From the NCBI GenBank assembly GCA_029718625.1, contig CM056377.1, positions 107,621,534 to 107,685,533 on the forward strand: DNA of 64,000 bases. Reading direction: 5' to 3'. Of this stretch, positions 46,057 through 61,130 are shown in pieces. The position numbers and the translations under genes are program-made. Source of the DNA: Synaphobranchus kaupii. Lineage: Eukaryota > Chordata > Actinopteri > Anguilliformes > Synaphobranchidae. Every line of letters begins with the position of its first letter. Positions within the stretch are counted from its first letter, which is position 1. The notes beneath the pieces are model-generated. The model saw only the letters and a list, made by a program, of their open reading frames with translations, was not told the origin of the DNA and did not search any database.

Positions 46057-48110
46057 GCAACTGCAATCCGTGAAGACCTGAACCTGGAAATGTCTCTCAT
46101 TAACAGTCTTGCAAGAAATTAAATGCAGATTCATCTGGTTTTCCTTCCCCCTAAAAATGTATGTGTACAATGTATTTGCAAATTATTGTACTAAGATTGT
46201 GATGTTCTAACCTTCGGTCCTCACTAAAACTAAAACAAAGGTGGCATCTGGTAAACAAAGGTCCCCACAAATATTTGCCTGATTCCATTATCGGGAATAT
46301 TGACCAAAATCCTATTACTCTCAGACCTGACAGCAGACAAAGCTCGCCTTCCCCCTCCCCGTTACAGCTGACAGTCTATTACCATTTGAGACGCTGTTCT
46401 AACTGAACATCCTTCTAACATTTAAAGAGACATGGGCAACAGTATCTCCCTACCCCCTCTCAGAGGGCGAAATACGTCGTCCGTCATTTAGTCCTGGATG
46501 CCTGCATTGCAGTCCTCCACCATTTTATCTGTCTGAAAGAGTAAATGAAGGAAAGGTCAACCTCACAGTCTCCCATTTCTTCTAAATTGGCTGTTTTAGC
46601 CAGCGCCTGTATGGCTGTACCGATTCTGCTCTAAATGCAGCAGACCATGTTTGCTGATTTGAGGAGCTGTCTTTGTCAAAGGCCTTGTTTACCAAACTAG
46701 GTGGGTCTGGTACCCACACTATCTTATTAACTCTACACAGGTCACTAGTTTCTGCACCTTCTTTATTTGGCCCAATATGACTATTCCATACAATCCAAAA
46801 AAAGAAAAAAGAAAATGTGTAATTATTTGATTACATGAAACCATTCTAAATTAATCCAGATTTACAGAAAATATAAGAAAAGAAAGCAAAAAGAGAGCCA
46901 CCTGGGTGTTTTAGTGTGACTGGCGACCGTAAGGCCTTGCAGAGACCGGCATGTTTAATCTTGACCCTGAAACCTCCCATAGGGATCGACAGAGACACAG
47001 TGGCGTCAGGCAGAGCTCCCGCAGCTACAGGGCTGGGCAGAGAAGGGATTGCTGACACAGCCAAAGATGGTAAGGAGACAGCCACAAATGGCCTTTTACT
47101 CCACATTAACAATGCTGATGACAAAGGGTGCTGCTGAGAGGGCGGGGCGGTCCACTGGACTGGACTGATGGGGGGGAGGGGAAGCCCCCATAATGCACTG
47201 CTCAGACTAACCTGGTCACTGTAGACAACATTTACCATTCCAAATGTTAACATTAAAAAGAATATATACAGTATAAATGTATAAATGTAGCTGTTTAGTA
47301 CCTTTATTTGGAATGTGTTCCTGCTGACAAAAAACCATCATTAAGTAGTAGATGTTTATAAAGTGAATTGTATTGTTTGTTTGTGTGTATAATATTTTAT
47401 GAAAAAATGCTTTGATCCCCAATTTAATTGTTAATAGTTTAGACAATCTTATGTTTTATTTCCTCTTTCTAATGTATGTGTATCTTGAAGTTTAGCCATA
47501 AGCATACAGTATCAAACACAAGGCTCGCCGTACATTCTACCTGAAATAATAATGTAGGAATCACAGGTCCCTGTTGTGCATGAATCACAGTTCCCTGTTA
47601 TGTATTTATGCTTAGAATGAAGCCACAGCGATGTTAGGTAAAGACCCCACAGTACATAGCAGCTCATGTGGACATCGGCACAGGGTGAATCCCACCTGAT
47701 GCCCATTCACTCTCTGTGGACCCAGGTTGTCCCATTACTGCCTCCCACAGACAGAACGCCTCCACAAACAGCTCTGCTATATTCCTGTGTGACTCACACA
47801 AATTACATTTATCAAAATTTATTGAAAATATTGAATCTTTTAAGGCCATATTTAAAATGCAAAAGCAAATAAATCCAACCCACACAATGTACCTAAAGGC
47901 ATTAAAAAATCGTACAATTTTAACGGTGCAGTTGTACTGACCACATATCCAGATTGACACGTGTGATCCAACAGCTCCAGTTGTTTTGAATTTGTAAGAG
48001 CAGAGTGCCCCGGGCTAACTCTAGAGCGGTGGTCTTCACTTCGACGACCGACAATTTCTCATCTTTAAGTGCCAATGACTGCTACAACATGATCGTTCTA
48101 CAGAAAACTA
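46057..48110. other. intron-like non-coding DNA
   Basis: No exon firmly recognised. 46915-47069 is open on the + strand between TTTTAG and a good donor ATG|GTAAGG, but nothing identifies it. A minus-strand 135-codon frame overlaps the same interval. Confidence 0.45.
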
Positions 48111-48641
48111 CACTGCCTGGCCAAAAAAAAAGTTGCCGTTGCACCCGTCATGCATAGTGCCCACTGTACAAGCCTCTGGAGGCAGTGTTATGATCTGGGG
48201 TTGCTTCAATTGGTCAGGTCTAGGCTGCAGCAATAAAATGAAATCACCTGAGTGCCTGAATGTACTGAATGACCAGGTTATCCCATAAATGGGCATATTC
48301 CAGGACGACAATGCCAAGATTCATCGGGCTCAAATTGTGAAAGAGTGGTTCAGGGAGCATGAGGAATCATTTTCACACATGAATTGGCCACCAGAGTCCT
48401 GACCTTAACCCCACTGAAAGTCTTTGGGATGTGCTGGAGAAGACTTTACGGAGTGGTTAGACTCTCCTGTCATCAATACAAGATCTCGGCAAAAAATGAA
48501 TGCAACTCTGGACAGAAATAAATGTTATGACGTTGCATTAGGTTGTCGAAACAATGCCACGACGAATGCGCGCCATAATCAAAGCTAAAGGCGGTCCAAC
48601 GAAATATTAGTGTGTGTGAATTTTTTTTTGGCCAGGCAGTG
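48111..48641 (+). mobile_element. Tc1/mariner-derived MITE, copy 2 (531 bp)
   Basis: Same ends (CACTGCCTGGCC / GGCCAGGCAGTG), same TA flanks (48109-48110 and 48642-48643) and same interior as the copy at 7015-7557, differing by scattered substitutions and a few short indels (for example GGCTCAGCAACGTTATGCAGC shortened to GGCTGCAGC). Remnant transposase codons around [10 protein letters not shown] are kept, with stops. The shared deletion structure means the family spread as a deleted element, not as independent decays. Confidence 0.9.
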
Positions 48642-50427
48642 TACATTTCAGTATGACTTTAAACATAGTGATTATTTATGACTAATTCCTTAATTTTGTC
48701 TGTTTTGTAATAACATTACACTACAAACAAGTTCTCATTTCCCATGAAGATCTAACAATCAGTCTACATGTATAAAGTAACCTTAGATATTTAGATCATA
48801 AAATAATAGGTAAATATAATAGTTCCACACAGTATGTAATGGCTTTCCCTTTTCAATCCTGAAATCTAGCTTATTTACATTTTACTTTTAAATGTACTTC
48901 AGTGAGAAAGAACCAGCTCGTCACCAGCGCGTGGTGCCTATCTAGTGGAAACGCTTGCTTGTGTAATGTGCTGGGCTCTACCTCTGACAGAACAGCTCAC
49001 AGTGATTCTCAACTGTCAAGGTTATTTGGAGCCTTTGCTTTTATTGTGGTCAAGGCTGAACGTCCTGTCTCACTAAGATGGGTAGAATGGGGAGTAGGAC
49101 AGCAGAGAAGCCCAAAACCGTACTGCTGAGTTTATATTCTGGCCCCATATTTATACAGAATTATGCAAGAAATTCCTGTGCTTGACACACGGCCTCCAAG
49201 GTCCCCTTTGCATTGCAATGGCTAAGGAGCTTTTTTTATATGGATGGCCATGCCGGCCGCCACAGACACTTGCAAGGAGGTCGAATCTGCAGCCAAAAAT
49301 GCAGCGCTGCATTCCAAATTCATATACATTTTCTTAAATCTATGGAAAACATATCCAAAGGCACTTCCATTTATTTAATCTCACCGGCTTTCGATGTTGG
49401 AACAAAGCCACCATTAAGTAAATAGGTAGTCATTATGCCGGGTTGCTGGTGTTTGGGTATTTCTATACTTTATTATAGCAATTTAAGTTTCATTCCTTTA
49501 TGGTAAATTTCTCAGTTGCTGTACTCACGAATTCCATGTGACAACGGTTCATATTTAAAGAGACTAACTAGAAAAAATTGCAGCATAAATTGCTTGGCAG
49601 CCATCTTGCGTTTGAGAACCAGTGCCCAAGAGGACTTCAGACAGCTGTCTTGTGTGCTACTAGCACAGTCAGGAGAGATGGGAGACATTTTTGTGGTACA
49701 ATACTTAAAAGATGCAGATATTGCCTTTTTCAGCACTGCAGCACAGTGGGTGTGCAGGAGATCTAAATGTATGCCAGTTACTTTTGACTGTTAGTGGTTG
49801 CAGGGGGTCCAAATTATAGCCGGCAGATGTGACTTGACATGTCTGTTGTAATTAAAGGTTTGAGTTGTGTTGCTTTTTTGTATTTTTTTTTTGCCACATT
49901 AGCACTCACATCCAATTGAGCTAAAAGTATTTTTGAAAAACGATTTAAGGGCCAAAGAAAGCCTTGATAAGGAGCTTAATCAAGTTTTTATTGCTTGATA
50001 GTTTTATCCTCTAGTGCCCTTGCATTCCTGCACTGATCTCACATTTTTTAAGAATGAAATGGTAAAGGAAAAATATATATTCCATCCTCGTGTTATTCAG
50101 GCAGGATTTCACTTAACTGCAAGTTAACTCTTTCTTTCAAATTTTACCCCCTTTGTTTTATCAATATACTGAAGGAGATAGCAGGTCAATAACATTTTTT
50201 TTTAAAATATGCACACCTTTTCTATACATGTAAGGTGTACTGTGTATCATATTATGTACACACTGCTTGTCAAACCTTGAGGGAAATAGTTCATGTATGT
50301 TTTTCTTTTCAATATGTTTATTTTACTTTGGAAAATATATTTTGTTTTGTGGGCCAGTATTTTTGAATGTATTATGAATATATGTTTGAAGTGCTAAAAA
50401 GAAATATTGTCTCTGACACAACAGATC
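48642..50427. other. intron-like non-coding DNA
   Basis: AT-rich; no exon recognised. Confidence 0.5.
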
Positions 50428-50526
50428 TTTGTGTACCCAACACCCCCCAACTCTCTTTTCCTGGGCTTTCGTCTGTCAACAGAAAGCATGAGCCTTTTTA
50501 GCCATGTAGCCACATAATAAGCGAGC
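50428..50526. repeat. upstream copy of a diverged ~100-bp direct repeat flanking exon 2
   Basis: TACCCAACACC, then TTTCCTGGGCTTTCGTC, then AGCATGAGCCTTTTTAGCC, then CATAATAAGCGAG. The same ordered blocks occur at 51883-51990, after exon 2. Identity looks roughly 70-80% with small gaps, judged by eye. Confidence 0.6.
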
Positions 50527-51990
<1,464 letters not shown>

Positions 51991-54900
51991 AGAAGTAAAA
52001 AAAAAAAAAAAAAATCTTAATGAACTATCGATCAAGCGGGAAAAATTAAACAACCTCCGTGACGTTGATCTCAACCTCCAAGGAAATACCCTCCACGTGG
52101 CCAACAGGCAGGCAGTTAGAGACGCTCCCAGGATTTGGCGGGTGTGGTGCCGGTGGCCTGCGCTCCCGGGCGGAGCTCCAGCTCATTACCGCGGAGCAGG
52201 AGGGCTTCAGCTGGCCGGTGAGCCGTCGAGCGGGACGCGGAGCAGAGGTGTTTAAGCAGCGCTCCCCAGCTAATCGCGCCTCTAATCCTGGACTAGTGGC
52301 TGTGTGGGTGGCAAGCAGATGGATGGGGAGGCTGCTCTGAGATAATGCCAGATAATGGCTTCCATTTTATATCCTACTTAGTGACACTTCGCTCTTGATA
52401 ATCTCATTAAAAAAGGGCCAGGCTAAAGCCACTGGTTTTAAAGGAAAGAGCACTGAGCTGCCAGCCTTCATGAGAAACACTCACTCTTGACCACGGTGTG
52501 TGGGCTATAGATCAGGCAACAGCAGTCAGGCGTAAGTGCTGGGTCGTTGTTTCCAATAATGGACACAAAATGCCATGTGAAATAAAGTGCATATATGTGC
52601 TAGAAATAGTACCTAGATACCCCTACTTTCCCTCAAGTTATTTTTAAAGCAGAATGCTAGTGTGTAATTTTGTATGTTTTGTGCCTCATGTAGGATATTT
52701 ACAATCCGTGACTGAATGGCTGTTTAGATGCGCAGTGAGCTCCAGGACAAAATCTCACCCAGAATTCCAGTGACTAATCATTCTGCAGCAGCCGGTTTTA
52801 GACGCTGCCTCTGAGTCCTCTGTGGAGCTCCAACGGTGGGATTCAACCCATTATTTCCCCCTCAAACCTTGCAGCTCCTCAGTTCTCTGACAGCATTTAG
52901 ACGCGTGCGAAATGCCTTTACGAGCGGGTTCACAGGAGAAGAAGATGTCAGCATCGACATGGGCGCGAACATCTAGGCCTTTTGTGTCTGAATAGATGGG
53001 TCTTTCCTTCTCCTGACTCAGCCCTGTCAGTATTGATGAAGTGAAAGCCGTCTCAGGTACCAGCCACGGCGGCGACTCCACTCGCGTCTGTCAGCGCTGC
53101 CGTGTTTGCCGCCGCGAAGTGCCACCTCCGATTGTTTACTCTATTCCCTCAGTTTTCCCGCTATGTGTGTAATACACTCGGGGCCTGCAGGTTAATCTTT
53201 TATTTAATGCAAAGGTACACACCCAGAGAAAGCTCTCACACATTATCCATCAGCAGGCAAATCGCCATTCGCCTTTTGTGTGCAGCAGAGAGGGACAAGG
53301 GGAAGGACACGTTTGTGTTTTGTTGTCCGATGCACTTACGCGCGCCATTGTTCATTTTTGCGAGCGTGCCATCCCCATTTCAAGCGGGAAAACTAACTAT
53401 AAGTGTAACTCAGAGTGCAAGGACAGCCCGCGTTTGAGGCTAGGGACAAAACAGATGGTGCTGCAGCACTCTGTGTGTATCTTAAAAGGCATGAAGAAAG
53501 CTGAAAATCCACAGTCATATTTATGCATCTTGAGCCAGTTCTGTTGCCGAAAATGCCTCTGTTAGCCACTAATAACACAAATAAACATATAGCCCTTGGG
53601 GAGAGGTAGTGATTTTCTTGTGAGCCAGGCAACATCTTGAATGAAAACTTTTAATGGAATACATTAAGAAAGTGTTAGCGCTTCTGGCCCTCAGCACGCG
53701 GAACATGGAAATGACTGATCCAGTGCCAGCTGGGAAGGGATTGGATCCTTGTCAGTTACCCAGTTATTCTGGATCGTGTTTTGCCTCCGACTGCATTTCT
53801 CCGGGAAAATGAATGCATTTGTATTTATAATGACATGGCAAAAAAACGAAAGAGCCAGCACTTGCATGCTGGAACATGAATAGATTGCATCTGCAACTTT
53901 TTTTTTTCAGCGGATACGAGTTCTTTACATATTAATCTGCTCATATGCAGCAAGCAGTAAATAATTACAGCTCACATTATAATAACTGAGATGAGAAATA
54001 TCTAAATTTCCGTATATGTCCCATCTCATTGCTGGAAATTAATTGAAGGGAAAGCTTTAGTGGTAGGCTTCTGTCATTGTCTCCCCTTTGCTTTAGTAGA
54101 TTGTAATATACACAGACTAACAAGTACCCTAATACTGAAAGTCGAGGCTATAAAATCAAGTGTTTCAATACTTATACAAGCGTATACTTACTTATGCAAG
54201 TAATTTACCAGGCTTGCATGGCAAGAGAAGCCCCCAATCAACCAGTCCCTTTTTCATTCTTGTTTTGTCCTTGCTTAGTCTAAGATGCCTGGTCAGGTGG
54301 CTCCTCTATTTTTGCCTCTTTCAGCGCTGAAAGATTCATGAGTCCTGCTGTATTGCGGTGTGATTTCTTCAGGTACACGTCACTCGCGGCTCATTCCGCC
54401 CCGTCTGCTCTCGGGCCTGCCGCGCTCCCATCATGCCGCGCGCCCGTCACGCCGCTGCGGTGAGACGGCCAGGGAAGGGGAGGCCGGTCTGATCCGCGTC
54501 CCGGGTTTCACACGCCATTCCGTCTCCGACACATTATACTGACAAAGCAAAACAAAACCAAAAAAAAAAAAGCATAACAATGAACAGATGTAGGCTGTGA
54601 AATATTTATCATGATTGATGCCTGAAATACCTCGCTGTGTGTTGTGGCTTCCCTCGGAGAACGTGAGGGAAGCCGGTTCGGCTTGAACTGACTAAAGGAA
54701 TGTTATTTTTCCATTCCTATCCTGGAAACCTATATGGCTTATTTAAATACTACAGATACATATGAACAAGGATATATATTTTTAGATATACATTTTTTTT
54801 ATATTTACTCTTCGAGTTGAAAGTTTTGAAAAAAGCTATACAGGAATGCAATTGCTTTATTAAGTCTTACGTTTCAAATCATAAATTGTTTCTCTGACAA

Positions 54901-57557
54901 TCGTTGGTATAATTATTTAGATTGTTATTGTTGTTTATTCTCGTAAGGCCTCATAAAAAGATAAACACCTTGGTGTTAGGTACAATATATGCAAATCTGT
55001 TATAAATGGCTTTGGAATAATTTGCCTGTTTAATCAAAGCTCCTTTTAAATACATTTTACTTTGACTTAATGTTGTAAAAATGAGGACATATTATCTACG
55101 CAAATGATAATACTGTGTATTAATTCCCTTTTTAAGTGCCAAACATTTTACTCAGAGAAAGTGAGTGTTTTGATGGTTTCGACTGTCCATAATCTTGATG
55201 CTGTCATTTATCTGGACTGTGTTTTGCCAGTATATTATGATTATTTCTTATGATACAGCTTGTTACCTTATTCTAGCATGCAAAGCCCCCATGACTAAGC
55301 GTAACAAACATTCCAGTTCAAGACATAATGGGCAATCAATCAGAAATGGTTGGATAAACTATATAATTTTATAATTTTTCACAGACAGAAACAAAGAAAA
55401 AGCTTAGTTGATGAGATCAGAATTGCATTTTGGAAGTATTGGTTGTTTTACTGGAATTCTCTTTCTAAAGACAAGAACAGTTTATTGCAAGTATGCAGTT
55501 TTATTCATTTAATTTGGAATGATTGGCTATGGGAATGAGAGAAATGTACCTGCCCCCTTTTAGTGAATAAACCTGCCAGCATTAGTTTCAGTTAAAACAA
55601 TAAATAATCTCCTCTCGTTTACTTTACTTTGTATCAGCATTAATAGCCAACATTTCAGTGCAAATACTGCAACTCCAGCCATGCTTTGACATGACTGAGT
55701 ACAAGTTAAAAGTAAACTGAAGCAGAGAACGGAGCTGGATGCATTAAGCTGCTTTCTCAATGTGACAATTAATTCCTTTTGCATAATCAATCTCCCCCTT
55801 TGTGTTCCCTCTTGAATTTAAACTCATAAATATAAGCCTGCATGCTGATAGAAGAAAAGTAGGGTAAAATTCTCCCTTCCCCTTGGAAAAGATGCATCTC
55901 GCTTTTTTGTGTGACAATTAATACATTGTGAAGATGCATAAAATCGCTCCGTCAGTGAAAAAGTGCGCACGGAGAATGCATAGTCTTTGAATAATTTCAG
56001 TTCCAATTTGTAACATTGTAAACCGCTTTGCCCTGTGTGACAGCAAAGTTGAACGGTGCTCTTTTGTGCCTGACAAACTGCATTAGCAAAAAAAATAAAA
56101 AAATTACAGTCAATGCAATCTATGAAATACTGCCAGTCTTACAGGCTGAGATTCCATTGAGCCTTATTACAGGGCACAGACAGCTTGTTGAACCTGCAGC
56201 GTACATTAGAGCACATTAAAAAATAACACAAAGTATGAAAAGAGACAATTGTGGCTGACATTTGACAAGATAAATGCATCCTGATGTTATTCCCTTAAGC
56301 TTGGTATCAAAAGACGGGCCCGTTTTAGCGGCAGAAGTCACCTCTCAGAAGACAGCTCTTTTCCATCTTCCGGTCTGATATGCTGCACCTGTCTGAGTTT
56401 CAGCTTGGCCTTGGGTCTTAAGAACCCAAGGGCCTTTGGAGCTGTTGTTCTCAGCGGGGGTTCCTGCTTGCCGTCAGTGTTGTCATTTCCAGGCCTGACG
56501 TAATCGGGGTGTCCCAGATACGCAGGGGCTGCTTTTCCCACAATCCTCACAGACATCCCACACATTTCAGGCTCCTGTCCAACTAGCCTCCGGCAGCAGC
56601 CACCTCATGCAGGAGGAGGGACGGGGGCTGGGAAGCTCCAGTGTAGTACGGTCGGTGCTATCCTGGCGACAAGGAACCTGTTTAAATAATGCACATTTAA
56701 ATATTTTTCCAATATTGGAAGCAGTAAGGTTTTAAAAATCTATATTTGATACTTGAATAGTACGCCAGGATACATTTGGACGGACGTAATTTTGGACATG
56801 CGCAAAATCTGCAGACGCCGTTAAATTCCTGCAAAAAAATAACGTGTCAGAGCATCATGTTGAATTTGTCATCTTATATTGTTTCTTCACACCATGTCCC
56901 ATGACTGTTATATATGGAATAATTTGATCAGTCATTGAACTCACCGCAAGCTCCACAAGCCTTTAAATGCTTGGATTGTTGTTGTTTTTTCATAACTATA
57001 TTTCATAAATGTTCAGAATTCTACTGGTTCTAGACTGATAATGCAGCATTGCGATCATTTGTTGAAAGCAACCAGGAGCGTGCGTCTGGAACACCACAGA
57101 GCTGTGGTTTTGCTGTTATTTTTCTTATTGTTTTTACTGTAACTTGGTGAAGTGAAGTAAATTCCCCTCAACATTCATCTTTGCATTGAAATGACAGCCA
57201 AGCTCTGCAGTCCACCAGCAGTAATCTCGCACCAAAGGCTATCGTAACAGCTTGCCCTAGTCTATAAATGTCTGAATTGTAATTGGAACAAATCTAGCGT
57301 ACAACCATTCATTCCAAGGAGCCCCTTGTAGTCAAGTAGCAGCCCCTAATCTAAGATTATGCTGTAGTTTCAGTAGTGTTGATGCCATGATAACCTCAAA
57401 CTTTGCCTGTCACGATGTGCTAAAATAACGTCATGTCACTCTTCTATTTTTCATGCCAAATGCTGTTAATTAATTTTTTTATATTTGGACGATGAAATAA
57501 GTATTTAGTCTGATAATAAAGTAAACTGAATGGCAATGACTAAATTGACTAAATGTC

Positions 57558-57590
57558 AATACTGTAAAAGCTGTGAGCTTTTACAGTATT
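57558..57590. repeat. perfect 15-bp inverted repeat, 3-nt loop
   Basis: AATACTGTAAAAGCT, loop GTG, AGCTTTTACAGTATT. RNA from either strand would fold into a short perfect hairpin. It is too short for a typical pre-miRNA and has no T-run after it. No wider symmetry is evident. Confidence 0.9.
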
Positions 57591-57656
57591 AACTGGCACA
57601 ATACATTAGAGTAGGCACATCTACACGTGTTTGTTTTCATCACTTTAACATTTCAG

Positions 57657-57664
57657 CTGTGTGT

Positions 57665-57716
<52 letters not shown>
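57657..57716. repeat. (GT)n microsatellite
   Basis: GT repeat with one TATG interruption near its start. Confidence 0.95.
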
Positions 57717-57718
<2 letters not shown>

Positions 57719-60189
57719 AGAATGGTTAATATCTTTAATATCTGATGAAAGCAAGAACGACATTACTATCTTCACAGTTTAAAATATTGAACATATGATT
57801 TCAGAGTTTATTGCTACATGTAATTATGAAAATAATAATAACTAATGCATGGGATTTTCAAAAATAATGAGGAAAATAAATATTCTTAATAGGGAAGATT
57901 AAATAAAACCTTTAACTATTCTGTGCTGTTACATGGTACAGTATTTATATTTAATAATATTGCATATATTATATATACATATGTATATGTATTGAAAAAA
58001 TGTTTTTTTAACCATTAATATAAATGAAATGCAATGAAATAAAATCAATCGGGAAACAAAGATGATTTCAGCTTTTGATTAGGTTAAGGATCTATTCACT
58101 CTTTTTTTCAAGCTGAATTAAAATACAAATCCTTTATAAATTCAATTTACAGTAAAATATTTTTAAATCAGAAAATGCTGCATGGAAATAGATTACGTTC
58201 CTTCATTATGCAAAATGCTATTTAACAGCTAGAATAATCATAATGTTGTATTTGTGTAGACCTATATATGTAAGAAAATATTATGAAATATTTTCTGTGC
58301 TTGAATTATCTTTCTTGTATAATTTGTTCTGTACATAAAGCAACCTATTATAGTATATTGATTAATACTGTTTATAATAACCTATTTAGTATTGGCAATT
58401 GTGTAGTTAAATGATTTTACAAAACTAGTTCAAGAGTCTAGAGATCATTTTTTTAAATTGCATTTCATGAAGTGCTCCTCGGTTTTCGTGGAGACCAGTG
58501 GTGGGTCCCCAGTTGTTGTGGCAGCAAGGGCGGAATGTTAGAACACCAGCCAGCAAAAAAATCTTATTTTGTGACATGTAGAAAAATATTTATCCTTGCA
58601 TTCTTTTTCATTTTAATGTGAGTACATTTAAGGCTGACCAAACAGATTTGCCTGTGTGTGCCAGGGGAGCATCATACCATCATGGCATGTTACCCTCAGC
58701 TGTCTCCAGCATTGTCATCTACTGTTCACAGCACCCAAGGGTTTTATTCTTCTGGTTACCGCTCTCCATTACTTACTTTTTGCCCTAAAAATGTCTGTTG
58801 GCAGATAAAAGGCAACCAGTTTAAGTGCCATTTTGTGACATCACGGGTAGGGAAAATATGTAGTGTACTACACTTTACATCAATTGCAACAAAGCCCTAT
58901 AATTAAAATTGGTGAAATATAAGAGCTATATGACTTCTCACATTACGGCAGTCGTTCCGTCGCCTACGCACGCGTATTAAGCACTGGGCCAGACAGTGTG
59001 AGGTATTAGAATAGGTCGGGGAAGCATAGGGTGCTGTTTGAGCCTGGGAGTGCGGAGGAATGTGTGGGATGCAGAATCAGCAGGGTGCTCTCTGGGGCGA
59101 CTCTCCCTCCCACAGTGTGGTGTGTGTGTGTGGTGTGGAGTAGCGGGGCTCTCAGTGGAAACAGGCTCATTTTCCCCTCTCCCTCATCGAAGACCCCGCT
59201 GCTTTTCAGGAAACAAGCAATGGCTTCGTCACAGTGCCTCCAAGTGGGGCCACTCACTGACAATAGCGCAAATTGCAGACGAAATATATTTGACAGATAT
59301 TTTTCTCCAGAATTTGATGTCGTTTTAAGCCACCGATAGGCCCTGCCCGTCACAGAATTTCGAGTGAGTGTCTCACAGACCGTAGATACTGCTGTGAGGG
59401 ACAGCTGCTATGGAGCATCACTGCACAACTGTGGGACTGTCGCCGCTGATAAGAACAGTGACCTTCAGGCTATGGGCCTAACAAAGGTCACTGAAATGAA
59501 GGCACATGGGATCATAGTTTCGATGGACTAAAAATAATTATTTATCATTTATGTTAAGTGCTGCCTTTATAGATGCCTTTCAAATTCCTCCAGATTTTGG
59601 GGACTCATTACAACCATGTTTGGGCATTGAAAGGAATGGAAAATAATGGAAAATAAAGATCTGCCCTCATTAAAAGCTCATTAAAACATTTCTGTTTGCA
59701 TTTTTAATTGACAATTAAAAATATAAGTAAATGTAAGCATTAGTATAATTAAACAGAATAGGACTCATGTCCTGTGTTTGCTCCCCCATTAGGGTGTATT
59801 TATATTGTTATCTTAATGGCTTTTTTTGGTTTTGGTTATAAAAAATAATAACGTGGGTCCCTTTAATGATGCAGTATGTCCCTCCTATTTTGAACAGCCT
59901 CTCCATTTATCTCTTAAACATCTCTTTTTTCAGCGGCAGATTGTGTCGGACTCGTAACACTCACCTTTCCCATTCCGCAGCTCTAAAGATAATTTCCAAG
60001 TGCTACTGTACACAACAAAGGAAACTGCATAGCTGTAAAAAAAAAATTGAGTTTTCCCTTCAGATTCTAGTGAGCATTTATAGCACAGGAAGAACAAATA
60101 TGCCTTCCTGCCCTGATAGCTAGCTTCAAAAAAAACAAAAACACGCGGTCATCAGTTTCAGCGCCCCCGATGGTGACCTTAGAAAAGGA

Positions 60190-61130
60190 GCGACTTCAGC
60201 AAAGCTCGGGTTGCTGTAAGAGGCTTGGACCCGATGCGACGTTAACCACGCGACACCCGCGGCGTTGCGCGAGCGAGCGCTGCGTGCGCATGCAGGTACA
60301 AGGTGTCCGATTCCCCTGCACTCCCTGCCTGCGGGGAGCGTGAGACTGCAGCTGACGCACCTGTGCCGCGCTGCGCCGGTTATTTCGGGCTCGCAGCGAG
60401 GCGGGCCGGACCCGCTGAGCTGTGTACACATGGAGAGAGCCGTTGTTATGACAGGCGATGCCAAGCCTGCCTGCCTGTGTTGGCCCACAGTCTGTGCCGC
60501 AGCTCTCTGCCCATGTCAGTGCGCCTACGGGGAAAGGGGGGGGTGGGGGAGGGGGTTTGTTAATGCTGACGTTCACATCTTCTCCGCGCGCCGCTCCGTG
60601 CTGTGGACAAAAGATTTTTTTTAAATTGTCCTTGCATAATGAAATCAAATCAGACAATTAATATTGTACACGTCGTACTTGAAATGGTTGGTTTTATAAT
60701 TGCGGCGAAATTGATTCGCCAGAAACGTTCAACATTGGGAGAGGCTCAATCTGTGCGCGGGCAGACCAGAATCCCGCGCGGGGACGTGCGGAGGGCGACT
60801 CTCCCTTGGGTGTTGGCCGATGTGCCATCTCTAGGAAGCTGCCGACCCTAGCCCCCCCCCCCCCCCCCCCCCCCCTACGTGCACACTGTGGTGCCGGGGC
60901 TGGATGCTGGCGGGTGGAATCCCCCCCCCCCCCACCCCCTGGAAATTCCACTGCAGCAGCTGCTCTGTCCTACTTCTCCATCCTCCTGCGGGGAGGTGCC
61001 AGGCAGGAGGAGCTCAGCCCTCCCTGTCAGCCATGCCAAGGTGTGATAGTACAAAGCGACTGCTGGCGCCAGACCCCTAAGAGCGGAGCTGGAAATGCAG
61101 AGACATTCAAAAGCACTGTGTGCAGTTACT
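60190..61130. other. CpG-rich intronic region with poly-C tracts, possible internal promoter
   Basis: Strong CpG enrichment at 60220-60420 and 60580-60850 (GCGACACCCGCGGCGTTGCG, GCGCGGGGACG). It contains TGCGCATGC at 60285-60293, which is the NRF1 core. Two poly-C tracts, 24 C at 60852-60875 and 13 C at 60921-60933, mark G-quadruplex/i-motif-prone DNA. CpG islands inside vertebrate genes often mark alternative promoters. A transcript starting here would lack the RNP2 half of RRM1. No leader exon with a phase-1 donor was identified. Confidence 0.45.

Noticed and set aside
45726..46170. Long minus-strand His/Thr/Arg-rich frames
   Set aside because: Translation of the (GT)n-(GCGT)n microsatellite.
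57558..57590. microRNA precursor
   Set aside because: The stem is only 15 bp with a 3-nt loop, too short for a Drosha/Dicer substrate.
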